A stretch of 64,000 nucleotides of DNA, taken from the NCBI GenBank assembly GCA_028571685.1, contig CM053146.1:21239431-21303430 (forward strand), read 5' to 3'. This stretch comes from Heterohyrax brucei (lineage: Eukaryota > Chordata > Mammalia > Hyracoidea > Procaviidae). Both the position numbers and the translations under genes were made by a program. The first letter of the stretch is position 1. Each line of letters opens with the position of its first letter. Below are positions 46,575 to 59,570 of this stretch, one piece after another. A model generated the notes under the pieces. That model made no database searches, was not told where the DNA came from, and worked only from the letters and a program-made list of their open reading frames with translations.

Positions 46575-49500
46575 TAATTACACTGAATGTAAAGGGACTG
46601 AACACTCCAATAAAGAGACAAGGAGTGATACATTGGATCAAAAGACATGACAAGAAACACATTACAAGGAACACATTACAAGAAACACAACTTAGACTTA
46701 AAGACATGATCTAACTGAAAATTAAAGGATACATACCAAACTAATAATATACCAAGAAGAGCAGATGTGGCAATACTAATCTCAGATAAAATGGATTTTA
46801 AAGTAAAATCCGCGATTGTGACAAGGACAGTCACTATTTTTTGCTGAAGAGTTCAGTACACAATCAAGACTTAATAACACTAAATATTTATATGCCCAAC
46901 GCCAGAGCATCTAAATACATCAAGGAAACACTGACTACATTGAAAAATGAGATAGATTACTCCACAGTAATAGTTAGAGACTTCAACACTCAACTTTCAG
47001 TACTGGACAGATCTTCTAGAAAAAAGGTCACAGAAGAACTTATTGCAACAACTAACCAATTAGATCTCATCGACATACACAGAACATTTTATCCATCAAC
47101 AGATAAGTACATCTTCTTCTCCAATGCACATGGAACGTCTTCCATAACAGGCCATGTGTTAGCACATAAAGCATATCTCAACAGAATCCAAACCACTGAA
47201 TTATTGCAAAGCATCTTCTCAGACCATAAAGCCATAAAAGTTGAAATCAATAGCAGAAAAAACATAGAAACTGGAACTCATGGAAACTGAACAATGCCCT
47301 GCTCAAAAAACCATGGGTTATAGAAGAAATTAGGGACAAAATAATGAAGTTTATAGATCCAAATGAGAATGAAAACACGTCTTACCAGAACCTATGGGAT
47401 ACAGCAAAAGCAGTGCTCAGAGGGCAGTTTATCTCTATAAATGGACACATCCGGAAGGAATAAAACACCTAAACCAAAGAATTTACCCTACAGCTTGAAC
47501 ATGTAGAAAGAGAGCAATAGAGGAACCCCTTAGGCACCAGAAGAAAACAGATAATAAAGATTACAGCAGAACTAAATGAATTAGAGAATAGAAGAACAAC
47601 TGAAAAAATTGAAAAGACAAAAAGCTGGTTTTTTGAAAACATCAACAAAACTGACAAAACACTGGCTAAACTTACAAAAGAAAATCAGGAAAGGAAACAG
47701 ATAACCTGAATAAGAAATGAAATGGGAGATATCACAAGAGACCCAACTGAAATCCTAAGTACCATAACAGAAAACCGCAAAAGACTGTTCTCTAACAAAT
47801 TTGAAAACCTAGAGGAAATGGACAAATTCCTAGATTCATATCACCTACCAAAATTATCACAAGGAGAAGTAGAACGACTTAATAAACCCACGGCAAAGGA
47901 AGAGATTGAAAAAGTCATCAAAAAAATGCCAAAAGAAAAAAGCCCTAGCCCAGATGGCTTCACCGGAGAATTCTACCAAGCTTTTAGAGAAGAGTTAACT
48001 CCAGTACTACTGAGACTATTTCATAGCATAGAAAGGGATGGAATACTCCCAAATTCATTCTATGAAGCCAGCATAACACTGATAACAAAGCCAGGGAAAG
48101 ATCCCACAGAAAAGGAAAATTACAGACCAATAGCACTCATAAACATAGATGCAAAAATCTTCAACAAAATCCTTGCCAGTAGAATTCAACAACATGTGGA
48201 AGAAAAAAATATGCCATTACCAGGTTGGATTCACAGCAGGGATGCAAGGCTGGTTCAGCATCAGGAAAACAATGTGATCAACCACATAAACAGAAAAGAT
48301 AAGAATCACCTGATTTTGTCAATTGATGCAAAAAAATGTATTTGACAAAGTCCAATATCCATTCATGCTAAAAACTCTCAGCAAAATAGGAATAGAAGGC
48401 AAATTCTTCAATGCAGTAAGGGGCATCTACGCAAAACCAACGACCTACATCATCCTGAATGGAGAAAGACTGAAACAATTCACCTTGAGAATGGGAACTA
48501 GACAAGGATGCCCACTTTCACCAATTCTATTCAACATTGTACAGGAGTTCTGGCCAGAGCAATTAGACAAGAGAAAGGGCATCTGCATCAGCAAAGAAGA
48601 AGTAAAAGTCTCCCTATTCACAGATGATAAGATTGTATACACAGAGAATTCTACAGAATCCATGAGTAAACTACTCAAACTAATAGAAGAGTTCAGAAAA
48701 GTATCAGGATATAACATAAACATAAGTAAATCAGTAGGATACCTTGACACCAACAAAGAGATCATCAAAGAAGAAATCATCAAATCAATGCCATTTACTG
48801 TAGCCTTTAAGAAGGTAAAATACCTAGGAATAAATATAACCAGAGAAATAAGAGACCTACACAAAGAGAAATACAAGATCTTACCGCAAGAAATCAAGAG
48901 AGACTTACATAAATGGAAAAACCAACCCTGCTCAGGGATAGGAAGACTTAACATTGTGAAAATGTCTATTTTACCCAAAGCGATCTACCTATATAATGGA
49001 ATCCCAATACAAATTTCAGTGACATTTTTTTTAATGAGAAGGAGAAACAAATCACTAACTTTGTTTAGAAAGGAAAGAAACTCTGGATAAGCAAAACACT
49101 ACCGAAGAAGAGGAATGCAGTGGGAGGCCTCACACTGTCTGACCTTAGAACCTATTACACTACCACAGTATTCAAAACAGCCTAGTACTGGTACAAAAAG
49201 AGACATATAAGCCAATGCATCAGAGTTGAGACCCCAGAGATGCCACCATTCTCCTATGAACAGCTGATATTTGACAAAGACCCTAAGATTTTAAACTGGG
49301 GTAATAACAGTCTCTTCAACACATGATGCTGGCAAAACTGAATATCCGTCTGCAAAAATTGAAACAAGACCCATGTCTCACACTTTACACAAAAACTAAC
49401 TCAAATTCAATCAAAGACCTAAATATCAAACCTAAAATGATAAATATCATGCAAGAAAAAAATAGGGTCAACAATGGAAGTTTTAATACACAGCTTAGAC

Positions 49501-50340
49501 AGACTTCAAAATCTGACAAACTACGATCAACAGAAAATAGATAAATGAGAACTATTAAGAATCAAACACTTTTGCTCATCTAAAGACTTTATCAAAAGAA
49601 TGAAAAGACCACCTATAGAACGGGAAAAAATATTTGGCAACTATGGCTCCGACTCGATGGCACTCGGCTTATGTCGGACTGACATCTGACCACCATAATC
49701 TACATGGTACTGCAAACTATCAGCAGGAAAAAGGTAAATAGCCCAATTAAGTGATGGGCAAAGGAGATGGACAGACACTTTACTGAAGAGGATATCTGGG
49801 CAGCCAAAAGACACATGAGGAAATGCTCATGATCATGAGCTATTAAAGAAACCCAAATCAAAACTACGATGAGACACCATCTTACTCCAACAAAGCTGGC
49901 CATGATTCAAAACACAGAAAACAACAAATATTAGAGAGGCCATGGAGAGATTGAAACTTTCTTACACTGTTGGTGGGATTGCAAAATGTTACAATCTTTA
50001 TAGAAAGCAATTTTGCACTTCCTTAAAAATCTGGAAATAGATATACCATTTGATCCAGTGTTCCCACTGCTCAGAATATATCCTACACAATCAAGGGCAG
50101 TCACACTAACAGATACATGCACATGAATGTTTATTGCAGCATAATATACGGTAGCAAAAATACGGAATCACCCAGATGCGCAACAACAGATGAATGGATA
50201 AACAAACTATGGTACATATACTCAATGGAACACTATGCAATGATAAAGAACCATGACGATTTTAGGAAGCATCTCATAACCTGGTTTCAATTGGAAGATA
50301 TTATGCTGAGTGAAATCAGTCAGCAGCAAAAGGACAAATA
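46575..50340 (+). pseudogene. L1 ORF2 remnant (endonuclease, RT)
   Basis: Endonuclease text 'ITLNVKGLN' near 46590 and 'VIVRDFNTQLS' (46970, GDFN degraded to RDFN). RT part includes '[18 protein letters not shown]' (47940), 'GTRQGCPLSPILFNI' (48495) and the catalytic 'SLFTDDKIVY' (FADD degraded to FTDD). The C-terminal part at 50117-50340 has 'LWYIYSMEHYAMIKN'. Inactive. Confidence 0.85.
49645..49669 (+). repeat. 25-bp 3'-tail-only SINE/RTE insertion in L1 ORF2
   Basis: 'ggctccgactcgatggcact' plus cggct interrupts the L1 run ggcaactat/tatgtcgg. The paralogous site in the other L1 (about 54330-54350) lacks it. Only tat is shared at the two flanks. Confidence 0.7.
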
Positions 50341-51345
50341 GTGTTTGAGACCTGTACTGTAAGGACTTAAAAATAGACTCATGTACAGAAGAAAAGACTC
50401 TGACTGCTGCAAGGGTAGGGAGACAGAGAGACGGATGGTCATAGATGACACAGTTGATAGAAATTTGGTGGGGTGAAAACAGTGACAGCACACACCAGAA
50501 AGAAGATCAGCTTAACTGGACTTCAACGTAAACTGAAAACTCTTCTAATCTTAACCCAATATTGCAAGGATAGAGTAGCAGGGGTGGGGGTTTGGGGACT
50601 ATGCTCTCACAGGACATCGAGGCCAACTGGCATAACTAGCCTATTGCTAAGAGAGTCTTCTGCAGCCCACGTTGGTGAGTGGCATCTGAGTCTTAACAGC
50701 TAGCAAACAGCCATCTGAGGTACACCAAATGGTCCCAATTCAGCCGAAACAGATGATCACCAAGAACAACAAAGACATGAGGAAAAAATCCCAGGAGACA
50801 GAAGTACTCATGTGAATGGCTGACTGTATCAACATGTGATGAGAAGAACCAGATGGTGCCCAGCCACCACCAAAGACAGACATGACTGAGGCACATAATG
50901 TTGAGTCCCGCTGGCAACAGGAGAAAAAAGGGGTGCACCTCAAAAAGTCCACTTAAAGATCACAACTGATGGTCCATCAGCCAGGGGGTTCCTCTGGGAG
51001 CGTTTCCGATAGACCTGCTGCTGTCCCTGACCAGAAAACATTACTGAGGTCAACTCTTTGGACAGGAACAGACTGAATACGGGGACACAACGTCACCATA
51101 AGGTACGTGTACTTTATGGTTCCATGCATCTATGCTGTCCTACTGGCCTCTTACTACAAGGGAGAGGAGATGGTGGAGAGAAAGAGATAGGAGATTGTTA
51201 AGAGGATGTGACATCTATAGAATGAAAAGGAGGAGTGTACTGTTACCAGTCAAGGATAACAGAAGGAGCTGCAGATAGGTGGGCATGCAAATTGAATTGG
51301 GATTGTATACTCTCACTGAATCACAATAAAACATTAAAAAATAAT

Positions 51346-51599
51346 GTTTGAAACCACTAATCTAGATGTCGTCTTAGGTTTCTTCTAGCGCTAAACCTCA
51401 GAAACTACACAAGGGAGATAAGGAACAAAGAGGGTTAAATGGCACAAGTATAGGCAGTGCCTACTAGGATGCTCAACATATAGCAGGCCCTCAGTAGGAT
51501 AAGCATGAAACTGAAAGGCAGGAAAAAAAGGTGAGGCTGTGTATGGTGGGTATATCTGTTAGGATTCACTTGAGCAAAAGCCCAAATGTAGCTGAACTG
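51346..51599. other. No gene recognised
   Basis: Short unassigned spacer between L1 and an RTE fragment. Confidence 0.4.
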
Positions 51600-51960
51600 A
51601 AGTGTTGGTGAAGAATATTGAATACACTGTGGATTGGCAGGAAAATGAACAAATCAGTCTTAGAAGAGAAACAACAGGAATGTTTCTTAGAAGCGAGGAT
51701 GGCAAAACTTCAACTTGCTTACTTTACGTATATTATGAACAAAGATTGGTTGTTAGAAAAAGGCAACATGTTTGGCAAAGCAGTGACAAAAGCTAGAGAA
51801 ACCGTCCGTAAAACTGATTGATACAACAGCCCGCAGCAATGAGCTCAAGCATAGCAATGACCATGGGAGAGATGCAGTGCTGGGAAAAGTTTCGTTCAGT
51901 TATATGTAAAGTTGCTGTGAGACAGAGCCAACTTGATGGCAATTAGCAACAACAGTAAAA
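51600..51960 (+). mobile_element. RTE 3' end fragment
   Basis: 'agaatattgaatacactgtg', 'ttcttagaagcgaggatggc' and the tail 'gccaacttgatggcaattag' plus CAACAACA match the 3' end of the RTE at 43430-43795. Confidence 0.8.
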
Positions 51961-52599
51961 GGCGAGAGTTCGTTTCCCCCCGTGGTAGTCTGTAGTGGTG
52001 GCCACTGAGCAAAAACCGCATTTCCCAGGTTGCCTTGAACTTAGGTGCAAGAGCTCGAGTGGTGGGCTCAAATGGTGGCCCTGCTCTGTGAGGTTCTCAG
52101 ACACCTAGGCTCTATGCAGCTCCCTGTCTGCCATCCCTAGCGTGTGGCTCTCATCTTCATAAGTTGGTGACTAGAGCTATATCACACCCGTATTCCATGC
52201 AGCCACTGGAAGAAAGGACAGGAAAAGAAGACAGGTCTAGTGGTGCTGGAAGACTTCCTGAAACTGGTACACATGACTTCTTAATCAAGGAGGGTTTAGT
52301 CTTGTCACTACACCTAGATCCAAGGCAGCCTGGGAAATGTGGTTTTGCTCTATGGCCACCATGTTCCCAGCTGAAACATGGGCATCTCCACTTCCTAATG
52401 CTGAGGGTAAAGGTGAGACTGCGAAATGAAGGGTAAACAACGCTATCTGACACACTGGAGAATGACAGATTACCTGTAATCCATGCCTCAAGGCCCTTCC
52501 CTCTCCACTGAATCTCTTTCTCACGCACAAGTATGATAGTATTTATTCTATGTGTAACAACTGACAAAAAATTTTCACATGTATGATTAATTTTCCATT
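51961..52599. other. No gene recognised
   Basis: Unassigned; minus-strand frames of 163 and 81 codons overlap here but show no recognised motif. Some resemblance to an old LTR or L2 cannot be excluded. Confidence 0.35.
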
Positions 52600-53604
52600 T
52601 ATGGAATTTATTTTTATTTTTATTTAACATGACAGTGAAAATGTACATTCATGTATAAACTTACATGCCCACCTATATGCAGCTTCCACTGCTCTCCCTG
52701 TCCGGTGACTACACACTATTCCTCTCTGCTCCATACATGTCTCATCCTCCCAACAGCCTCCTTTCCCCTCCTCTCCGTCCACTCCCCTTCCTCCAGCCAG
52801 AGGTCAGCAAGATGATATCCTATAGATGTATAGAACCATAAAGTGCTTCCAATATATGGTCACTCTGCATTGCCAAGTCCAATCCATTCCTGTCCAAAGA
52901 ATGGACCTTTGTTATAATTTATGGGAAAGGGTAGCATCAGGGCCGGGGGCCATGCTCTCAGAGGAACCCCAAAACTGCTGGACCATCAGTTGAGGTCTTT
53001 TAGTGGAGATCTCATGATGCACCCCTTTTTATTCTTGTGTTGCCAGTGAGACTCCTCTCTGTGAGCTCCATAGTGGCTATAACTGGTGGTGGCCGGGCAC
53101 CATCCGGTTCTTCCGGTCCCAAGTCAATGTAGGCACCCACTCTTGTGGGTCTCTCTGTCTTCTCGATTGTCTTTACCGCATGCCATTTTGGTCCTCGGTG
53201 AGCATCCGTTCCTGCTGAGTTGGGACCATTTGCTGTGTCCTCAGATGGCAGCTTGGCAGCTTTTAAGACCCCAGACGCCACTCACCAATGTGGGGTGCAG
53301 AGAGCTCTCTTAGCAAAACGCTAGCTGTGCCAATTGGCCTGGAATTTGCCTAAGAGCATGGTTCCCCGCCCCCGCCCCAGCGACTCTATCCTTGCAATAT
53401 TGAGTTAAGATGGAAGGAGTACTCAAGTTATGCTGAAGTCCGCTTAATGTTGTTCTTGTTTCTAATGTGTGCTATCACCACTTTCTCCAAACTAGATTTC
53501 TAGTAACTATCTAAACTAAACCACCCCCCCCGACCCTCCCTCCCTCCCTTCCTTGCAGCTGTCAAAGAGTCTTTTCTTCTATACACAAGTCTGTTTTGGG
53601 GATC

Positions 53605-56600
53605 TTATTGTAGAGGTCTCATACAATATCTGTCCCTTTGTCGCTGACTACTTTCACTCAACATAATGTCTTCCAGTTGAAACCAGGTTAGGAGATGTTT
53701 CCTGGAATCATTGTTATTCTTTATCATTGCATAGTGCTCCATTGAGTATATGTACCATAGTTTACCTATCCATTCTTCTATTGTTGGGTATCTGGGTTGA
53801 TTCCATCTTTTTGCTATCGTGGACTGTGCTACGGTAAACATTCTGGTGCATGTGTCCGTTGAAGTGAAAGGCCTTGATTCTGTAGGATATATTCCAAGTA
53901 GTGGAATTACTGGGTCAAATGGTATATCGATATCCATTTTTTTAAGGAAGCACCAGATTGCCTTCCAAAGAGGCTGGACCATTTTGCAACCCCACCAACA
54001 GTGTAGGAGGGTTCCAATTTCTCCACAGCCTCTCCAGCACTTGTTGTTTTGTGTTTTCTGGATCCTGGCCAATCTTGTTGGGGTGAGATGGTATCTCATT
54101 GTTGTCTTGATTTGAATTTCTTTAATAACTAAAGATCGTGAACATGTCCGCATGTGTTTTTTGTCTGCCTGGATCTCCTCTTTAGTGAAATGTCTGTCCA
54201 TCTCCTTTGCCCATTGCTTAATTGGATGGTTTATCTTCTTCTTATTGATATTTTGTCGATGGCACTTGGCTGGCTTGGCGCTGATATTTTGTAGTATCTT
54301 ATAGATTATGGAGATCAGGAGTCGGTCTGACATAGAGTTGCCAAATATTTTTTCCCATTCTGTGGGTGTTCTTTTAATTCTATTAATAAAGTCTTTGGAC
54401 GAGCAAAAGTGTTTGATTCTTAATAGTTCTCATTTATCTATTTTCTCTTCTGTTGATTGAGGTTTCTTTAACAGATTTTGGAGTCTGTCCTCATTGTGTA
54501 TTAAAACTTCCATTGTTGTTCCTGCCTTTTCTTGGATGAGCTTTATCGTTTTAGGTTTGATATTTAGGTCTTTTATCCAGTTGGAGTTGGTTTTTGTATA
54601 AGGTGTAAGATATGGATCTTGATTCAGTTTATTGCAGATGGATAACCAATTTTGCCAGCACCATTTGTTGAAGATACTGTTTTGACCCCAGTTTAATGTC
54701 TTAGGGCCTTTGTCGAATATCAACTGTTCATAGGCAGATGGTGTCATCTCTGGGGTCTCAATTCTGTTCCATTGATCGATCTGTCTGTTCTTGTACCAGT
54801 ACCAGGCTGTTTTGACCACTGTGGCAGTGTAGTATGTTCTAAGGTCGGATAATGATAGGCCTCTCAGTGTGTTGTTCTTCTTTAGTAGTACCTTACTTAT
54901 CCGGAGCTTCTTCCCTTTCCAAACAAAATTGGCGATTTGTTTCTCCATCTCATTAAAAAATGATGCTGGAACTTGTATTGGGATTGCATTATATAAATAA
55001 ATTGCTTTGGGTAAAATAGACATTTTCACAACGTTAAGTCTTCCTATCCATGAGCAGGGTAGGTTTTTCCATTTATCTAAGTGTCTCTTAGTTTCTTGTA
55101 GTAAGGGCTTGTAGTTCTCTTTGTAAAGGTCTGTTGTTTCTCTGGTTAGATGAATTCCTAGGTACTTTATCTTCTTAGGGGCTATCGTAAATGGTATTGA
55201 TTTGATAATTTCCTCCTTAACAGTCTCATTGTTGTTATAAAGGAATCCTACTGATTTACTTATGTTTATCTTGTATTCTGAGACTTTGCTGAAGTCTTCT
55301 ATCAGTCTGAGCAGCTTACTTATAGATTCCTTGGCGTTCTCTGCATATGCAATCATATCATCTGCGAACAGGGAGATTTTAACTTCCTCTTTGCCGATGC
55401 GGATGCCCTTTATTTCTTCATCTTGTCTAATTGCTCTGGCTAGAACTTCTAGCACAATGTTGAGTAGGAGAGGTGACAGTGGGCATTCTTGTCTAGTTCC
55501 TGATCTCAGGGGAAAGTCTTTCAGTCTCTCTCCATTCAGGAGGATGTGGGCAATTGGCTTTGTATAAATGGCCTTTATTGTGTTGAGGAATTTGCCGTCT
55601 ATGCCCATTTTGCTAAGAGATTTTAGCATGAATTGGTGTTGGACTTTATCAAATGCCTTTTCGGCATCCATAGACAAAATCGGTGATCCTTGTCTTTTGT
55701 GTTATTTATGTGGTTTATCACATTAATTGTTTTCCTGATGTTGAACCAGCCTTGCATCCCTGGTATGAATCCCACTTGGTCATGATGGATTATTTTCTTG
55801 ATATGTTGTTGTATTCTGTTGGCAAGAATTTTGTTGAAGATTTTTGCATCTAGGTTCATGAGTGATATTGGTCTGTAGTTCTCTGTCTTTGTTGGATCTT
55901 TCCCTGGCTTAGGTGTCAGGGTTATGCTGGCTTCATAGAATGAGTTTGGGAGCACTCTATCCCTTTCTATACTGTGAAATAGTCTCAGTAGTATTGGGGA
56001 TAACTCTCCTTTAAGTGCTTGGTAGAATACTGCCGTGAAGCCATCTGGGCCCGGACTTTTTTGGTTGTCAGTGTTTTGATGACCTTTTCAATCTCTTCCT
56101 TTGTGATGGGTTTATTAAGTTGTTCTGCTTCACGTTGTGATAATTTGGGTAGGTGGTATGAGTCAAGGAATTGGTCCATTTCCCCTAGGTTTTCCAATTT
56201 GTTAGAGTACAGTCTTTCATAGTATTCTGTTATGATATTTTTGATTTCTGTTGCATCTGTGGTGACAACTCCCCTCTCATTTCTAATTTGGGTTATTTGT
56301 TTCCTTTCCTGCTTTTCTTTAGTAAGTTTAGCCAGTGGTTTATCAATTTTGTTGATCTTTTCAAAAAACTAGCTTTTGGTCTTTTCAATTTTTTCAATTG
56401 TTTTTCTATTCTCTAATTCATTTAGCTCTGCTCTAATCTTTACGATCTCGTTTCTTCTGGTGCTTGAGGGGTTCCTCTGTTGTTCTTTTTCTACTTGTTC
56501 AAGCTGTAGAGTTAGTTCCTTGATTTGGTTTCTTTCTTCCTTCCAGATGTGTGCATTTATGGAGATAAATAGACCTCTGAGCACTGCTTTGGCTGTATCC

Positions 56601-57284
56601 CATAGGTTCTGGTAGGAAGTTTTTTCGTTCTCATTGGAATCCAGGAATTTCTTTAATTCATCCTTGATTTCCTCTATAACCCATGTTTTTTTGAGAAAGA
56701 TGTTGTTCAGTTTCCAAGAGTTCCACTTTCTGTCTCTGTTTTTTCTGCTATTGATTTCAACTTTGATGGCTTTATGATCTGAGAAGATGCTTTGCAGTAA
56801 TTCAGTGGTATGGATTTTGTTGAGCATTGCATTATGGCCTATCACGTGGTCAATTCTGGAGAATGTTCCTTGTGCACTGGAGAAGAAGGTGTAGTTGTCT
56901 GCTGATGGGTGGAAAGTTCTGTATATATCAATGAGGTTTAGTTGGTTAATTGTGTCAATGAGGTCTTCTGTATCTTTACTGAGCTTTTTTCTAGATGGTC
57001 TGTCTAGTGATGAGAGTGGGGTGTTAAACTCTGCCACTATTATTGTGGACTCATCTAACTCTCTTTTGAGCGTAGTCAGTGTTTCTTCGACATATTTAGG
57101 TGCTCTGACATTAGGTGCACAAATATTTAATGTAGTTAAGTCTTGCTTGTGTACTGAACCTTACAGCAATAAATAGTGTCCCTCTTTGTCCACGATGGTG
57201 GATTTAACATTAAAATTGATTTTGTCTGAGATTAGAATTGCCACCACTGCTCTTCTTTGTTCATTGTTAGCTTGATATATATCC
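53605..57284 (-). pseudogene. L1 ORF2, lacking its N-terminal 60 codons
   Basis: Endonuclease C-terminal part (56369-57037, 'HNAMLNKIHTTELLQSIFSD'), RT with '[15 protein letters not shown]' and the catalytic '[13 protein letters not shown]' in a 415-codon open frame (54430-55677), and the C-terminal cysteine-containing part (53605-54333, 'CWRGCGEIGTLLHCWWGC'). A few frame breaks (about 55640, 55970, 56350) and a 26-bp insertion at 54256 disrupt it. The RT catalytic motif is intact, so this is a rather young copy. Confidence 0.9.
54256..54281 (+). repeat. 26-bp 3'-tail-only SINE/RTE insertion with target duplication
   Basis: 'tcgatggcacttggctggct' plus tggcgc sits between two copies of tgatattttg (54246-54255 and 54282-54291). 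The paralogous L1 at about 49700-49730 has the site only once. This is the shortest of the set and carries only the end of the SINE/RTE tail with TTGGC-type repeats. Confidence 0.8.
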
Positions 57285-57997
57285 TATCCTATCCTGCCTA
57301 TCCTGGGGGGATAGGCAGGCAAAATTCCCATATTCTGAGAGCCGGGGTCCGGACTCTGTTAATCTAGCCACTTTGAGCCTTTTGTTTTGTAGCTGCCTCA
57401 GCAGCGTTTGTGCGGAGCTTTGCGGGCAGTGTGCCGGACGCCATGTTGGTACCGAGATTTTAGCGGGACCTCGTTCTTAGCCTGGGAGCCAGCTCCTGCA
57501 AACAGGACAGCGCTTCTCCGACAGAAAAGTAGTGATTTTGCACAGTGCTGCCTACGTTGGGGGCCCTGAAACAGAAGCAGAGGAATCACTACCTCTCCAC
57601 ACCTTTAGCCCCTCTATCTGCTGCCTGTGTGGAGGACTCCATCTTGGATACAGTGGCCGCAGCTGGACCTAATTCTTAGCTTGGGAGCCAGAGCCTGCCC
57701 ACAGGAGAGCGCTTTTCTATCACAAAACCAGTACTCGATGCAGTGTTGGCTAAGGCTAGGCCCTGTCATCAGAGACCAACAGGGCAGTCGCATTGCTGTA
57801 TTGTGAATTAGGTTGTTATGATCTGGGGCTGGATATAGTGGCGCTTACTTTGTCAGATGAGAAGAGGGACCGCTACACCTGAAAACCTACCTGACTTGTG
57901 AACTGGTTAGATACCTTTTGCTTTACATTTGAAGACAGCCTAGAGAAACATTTGCAATCCATCCTCACAGTACCTCTTCCACCCTCTATATACTCAC
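57285..57997 (+). other. Inverted inner part of the L1 5' UTR
   Basis: GC-rich sequence related, in opposite orientation, to 18250-18790 (e.g. 'ctgggagccagctcctgc' and 'cagtattYg' blocks). A small hairpin gcctatcc/ggataggc sits at the breakpoint (57297-57317). Confidence 0.75.
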
Positions 57998-58956
57998 ATG
58001 GGACCCCAAAAGCAACAGACAATTGTGGCATACAAGCAATCACTCACGGCTTCAGAAGGCTCCCAAACAAAGCAACCAAGGAGTTTTCCAGATGAAGAAA
58101 CTTTTATGAAAGCATCAGGAAGTGAATACAAATTGATTATATACAGAGCCCTTCTAGACCTTATACAAAAAGCAGCAGAACAAAATGAAAAATTAAGCAA
58201 GTTGTTTGATCTGATGGAACACCAGTACTCTGAAATCCAACAGATCAAGAAGAAAATCAAAGACATAGAAACTTCCATGCAAAGCCAAGAAAACAGAATG
58301 GAACAAATGGAAAAAGAATTTCTGACTTGGAAGACAGAGGTACTGATGCCAGCGTCTATGAGCAGAAATCAGAAAAAAGAAACAAGAAAAATGAAGAAAC
58401 ATTAAGAAGCATGTGGGACTCTATTAAGAGGAACAACCTTCAATTAATTGGAGTCCCAGAACAGGGTGAGACATCTGAGAACACAGAAAGTATTGTTGCT
58501 GAGCTGCTGAAAGAAAACTTCCCAGAAATCATGAAGGAAGAGAATATAGACATCTCAGATGCGTATCATACGCCACCCAATATAGGTCTCAAAAGAAAGA
58601 CTCCAAGACATATTATAATCAAGCTTAACAAAATGAAACACAAGCAGCAACTCTTAAAGGCAGCAAGACTCAAGGCAAAGCTAACATTCAGAGGGAAACC
58701 CTGTAGGCTTTCGTCAGATTTCTCAGCAGAAACCATGCTAGCACGGAGACAGTGGCACGACACATTCAAAGTCTTGAAGGAGAAGAACTTCCAACCAAGA
58801 ATTATGTATCCTGCAAAACTATCTTTCAAATACGAAAATGAAATTAAGACGTTCCCAGATAAACAGAAACTCAGAGACTTTTTAAAAACCAAACCCAAAC
58901 TACAAGAAATACTGAAAGAAGTTCTTGGCTTTGGCTTAGAAGAACAAAACCATTAA
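57998..58956 (+). pseudogene. L1 ORF1 (inverted segment), one frame break
   Basis: Start 'MGPQKQQTIVAYKQ', then a coiled coil 'YSEIQQIKKKIKDIET' (about residues 70-100), then after a frame change near 58330-58400 the RNA-binding domain ('LLKENFPEIMKEENIDISD') and C-terminal domain ('NFQPRIMYPAKLSFKYENE'), ending 'LGFGLEEQNH'. About 320 residues in all, normal for this protein, which coats L1 RNA in the cytoplasmic particle. Confidence 0.88.
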
Positions 58957-59378
58957 CTTTATATTTTAGAACGACACACTATTCAATACTCTACTCATCT
59001 GGGGAAGGCTCCAAAGTAAGTCATAGCTTTGATATGGAAAGAAGCAATCCGGTGATCATCATGAAAACTATGGTGTCATCATAATAAAAAGAGGGATGTA
59101 CTACAGTCGTTACAGTCCTTCCAGATGGAGAAGAAGATGACAAGACTGGTAGTAATTAAAATTGGGTCTATAAATAGTTTATTAAGGCGGTTCACAGGGG
59201 CAGCTGTACAGCACAACAAAGATGTATCATACCATTTCAAGAAATCTAACCCACGAGTCTCGACAACTATAAAACCAGCTCTGAAAAAGGTGAAAGATCA
59301 ATTCACAAAAAAGAGTGTCCCAGAACAGACTAATAAGAACAACAGAGAAAACATCAACATAAAAATAAACATATCACA

Positions 59379-59570
59379 ATGGCAGCAGTGAACACATACC
59401 GATCAATAATTACATTGAATGTGAATGGACTGAATGCTCCAGGAAAGAGACACCGAGTGTCATCTTGGATCAAAAGACATGACCCATCCCTATGTTGTCT
59501 TCAAGAAACTCACTTGAGACCTAAAGACAGGAACAAACTGAAAATTAAGGGATGGAAGAATATATATCCT
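59379..59570 (+). pseudogene. L1 ORF2 N-terminus (inverted segment)
   Basis: 'MAAVNTYRSIITLNVNGLN' with the endonuclease NVNGLN motif and 'CLQETHLRPKD' with the catalytic Glu. It stops being L1 ORF2 after 'GWKNIY', the inversion breakpoint. Confidence 0.88.

Larger units (their letters stand above)
44157..51345 (+). mobile_element. Near full-length L1, decayed
   Basis: 5' UTR from about 44157 ('agagccaaaatggaagacta'), ORF1 about 45200-46119, ORF2 about 46575-50340, 3' UTR 50341-51345 ending 'cacaataaaacattaaaaaa'. Same lineage as the copy at 52614-59839 but older: both ORFs carry many stops, and a 25-bp SINE-tail insertion lies at 49645. Confidence 0.9.

Noticed and set aside
48445-48978. 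177-codon minus-strand frame
   Set aside because: It is the antisense shadow of L1 ORF2 on the plus strand.
52157-52648. 163-codon minus-strand frame
   Set aside because: No family resemblance, and it partly enters the L1 3' end and target site; likely chance.
57285-59570. Twin-priming (5' inversion) as the explanation of the L1 structure
   Set aside because: The outermost 5' UTR (59575-59839) keeps the minus orientation and lies inside the target duplication, which twin priming would not produce.
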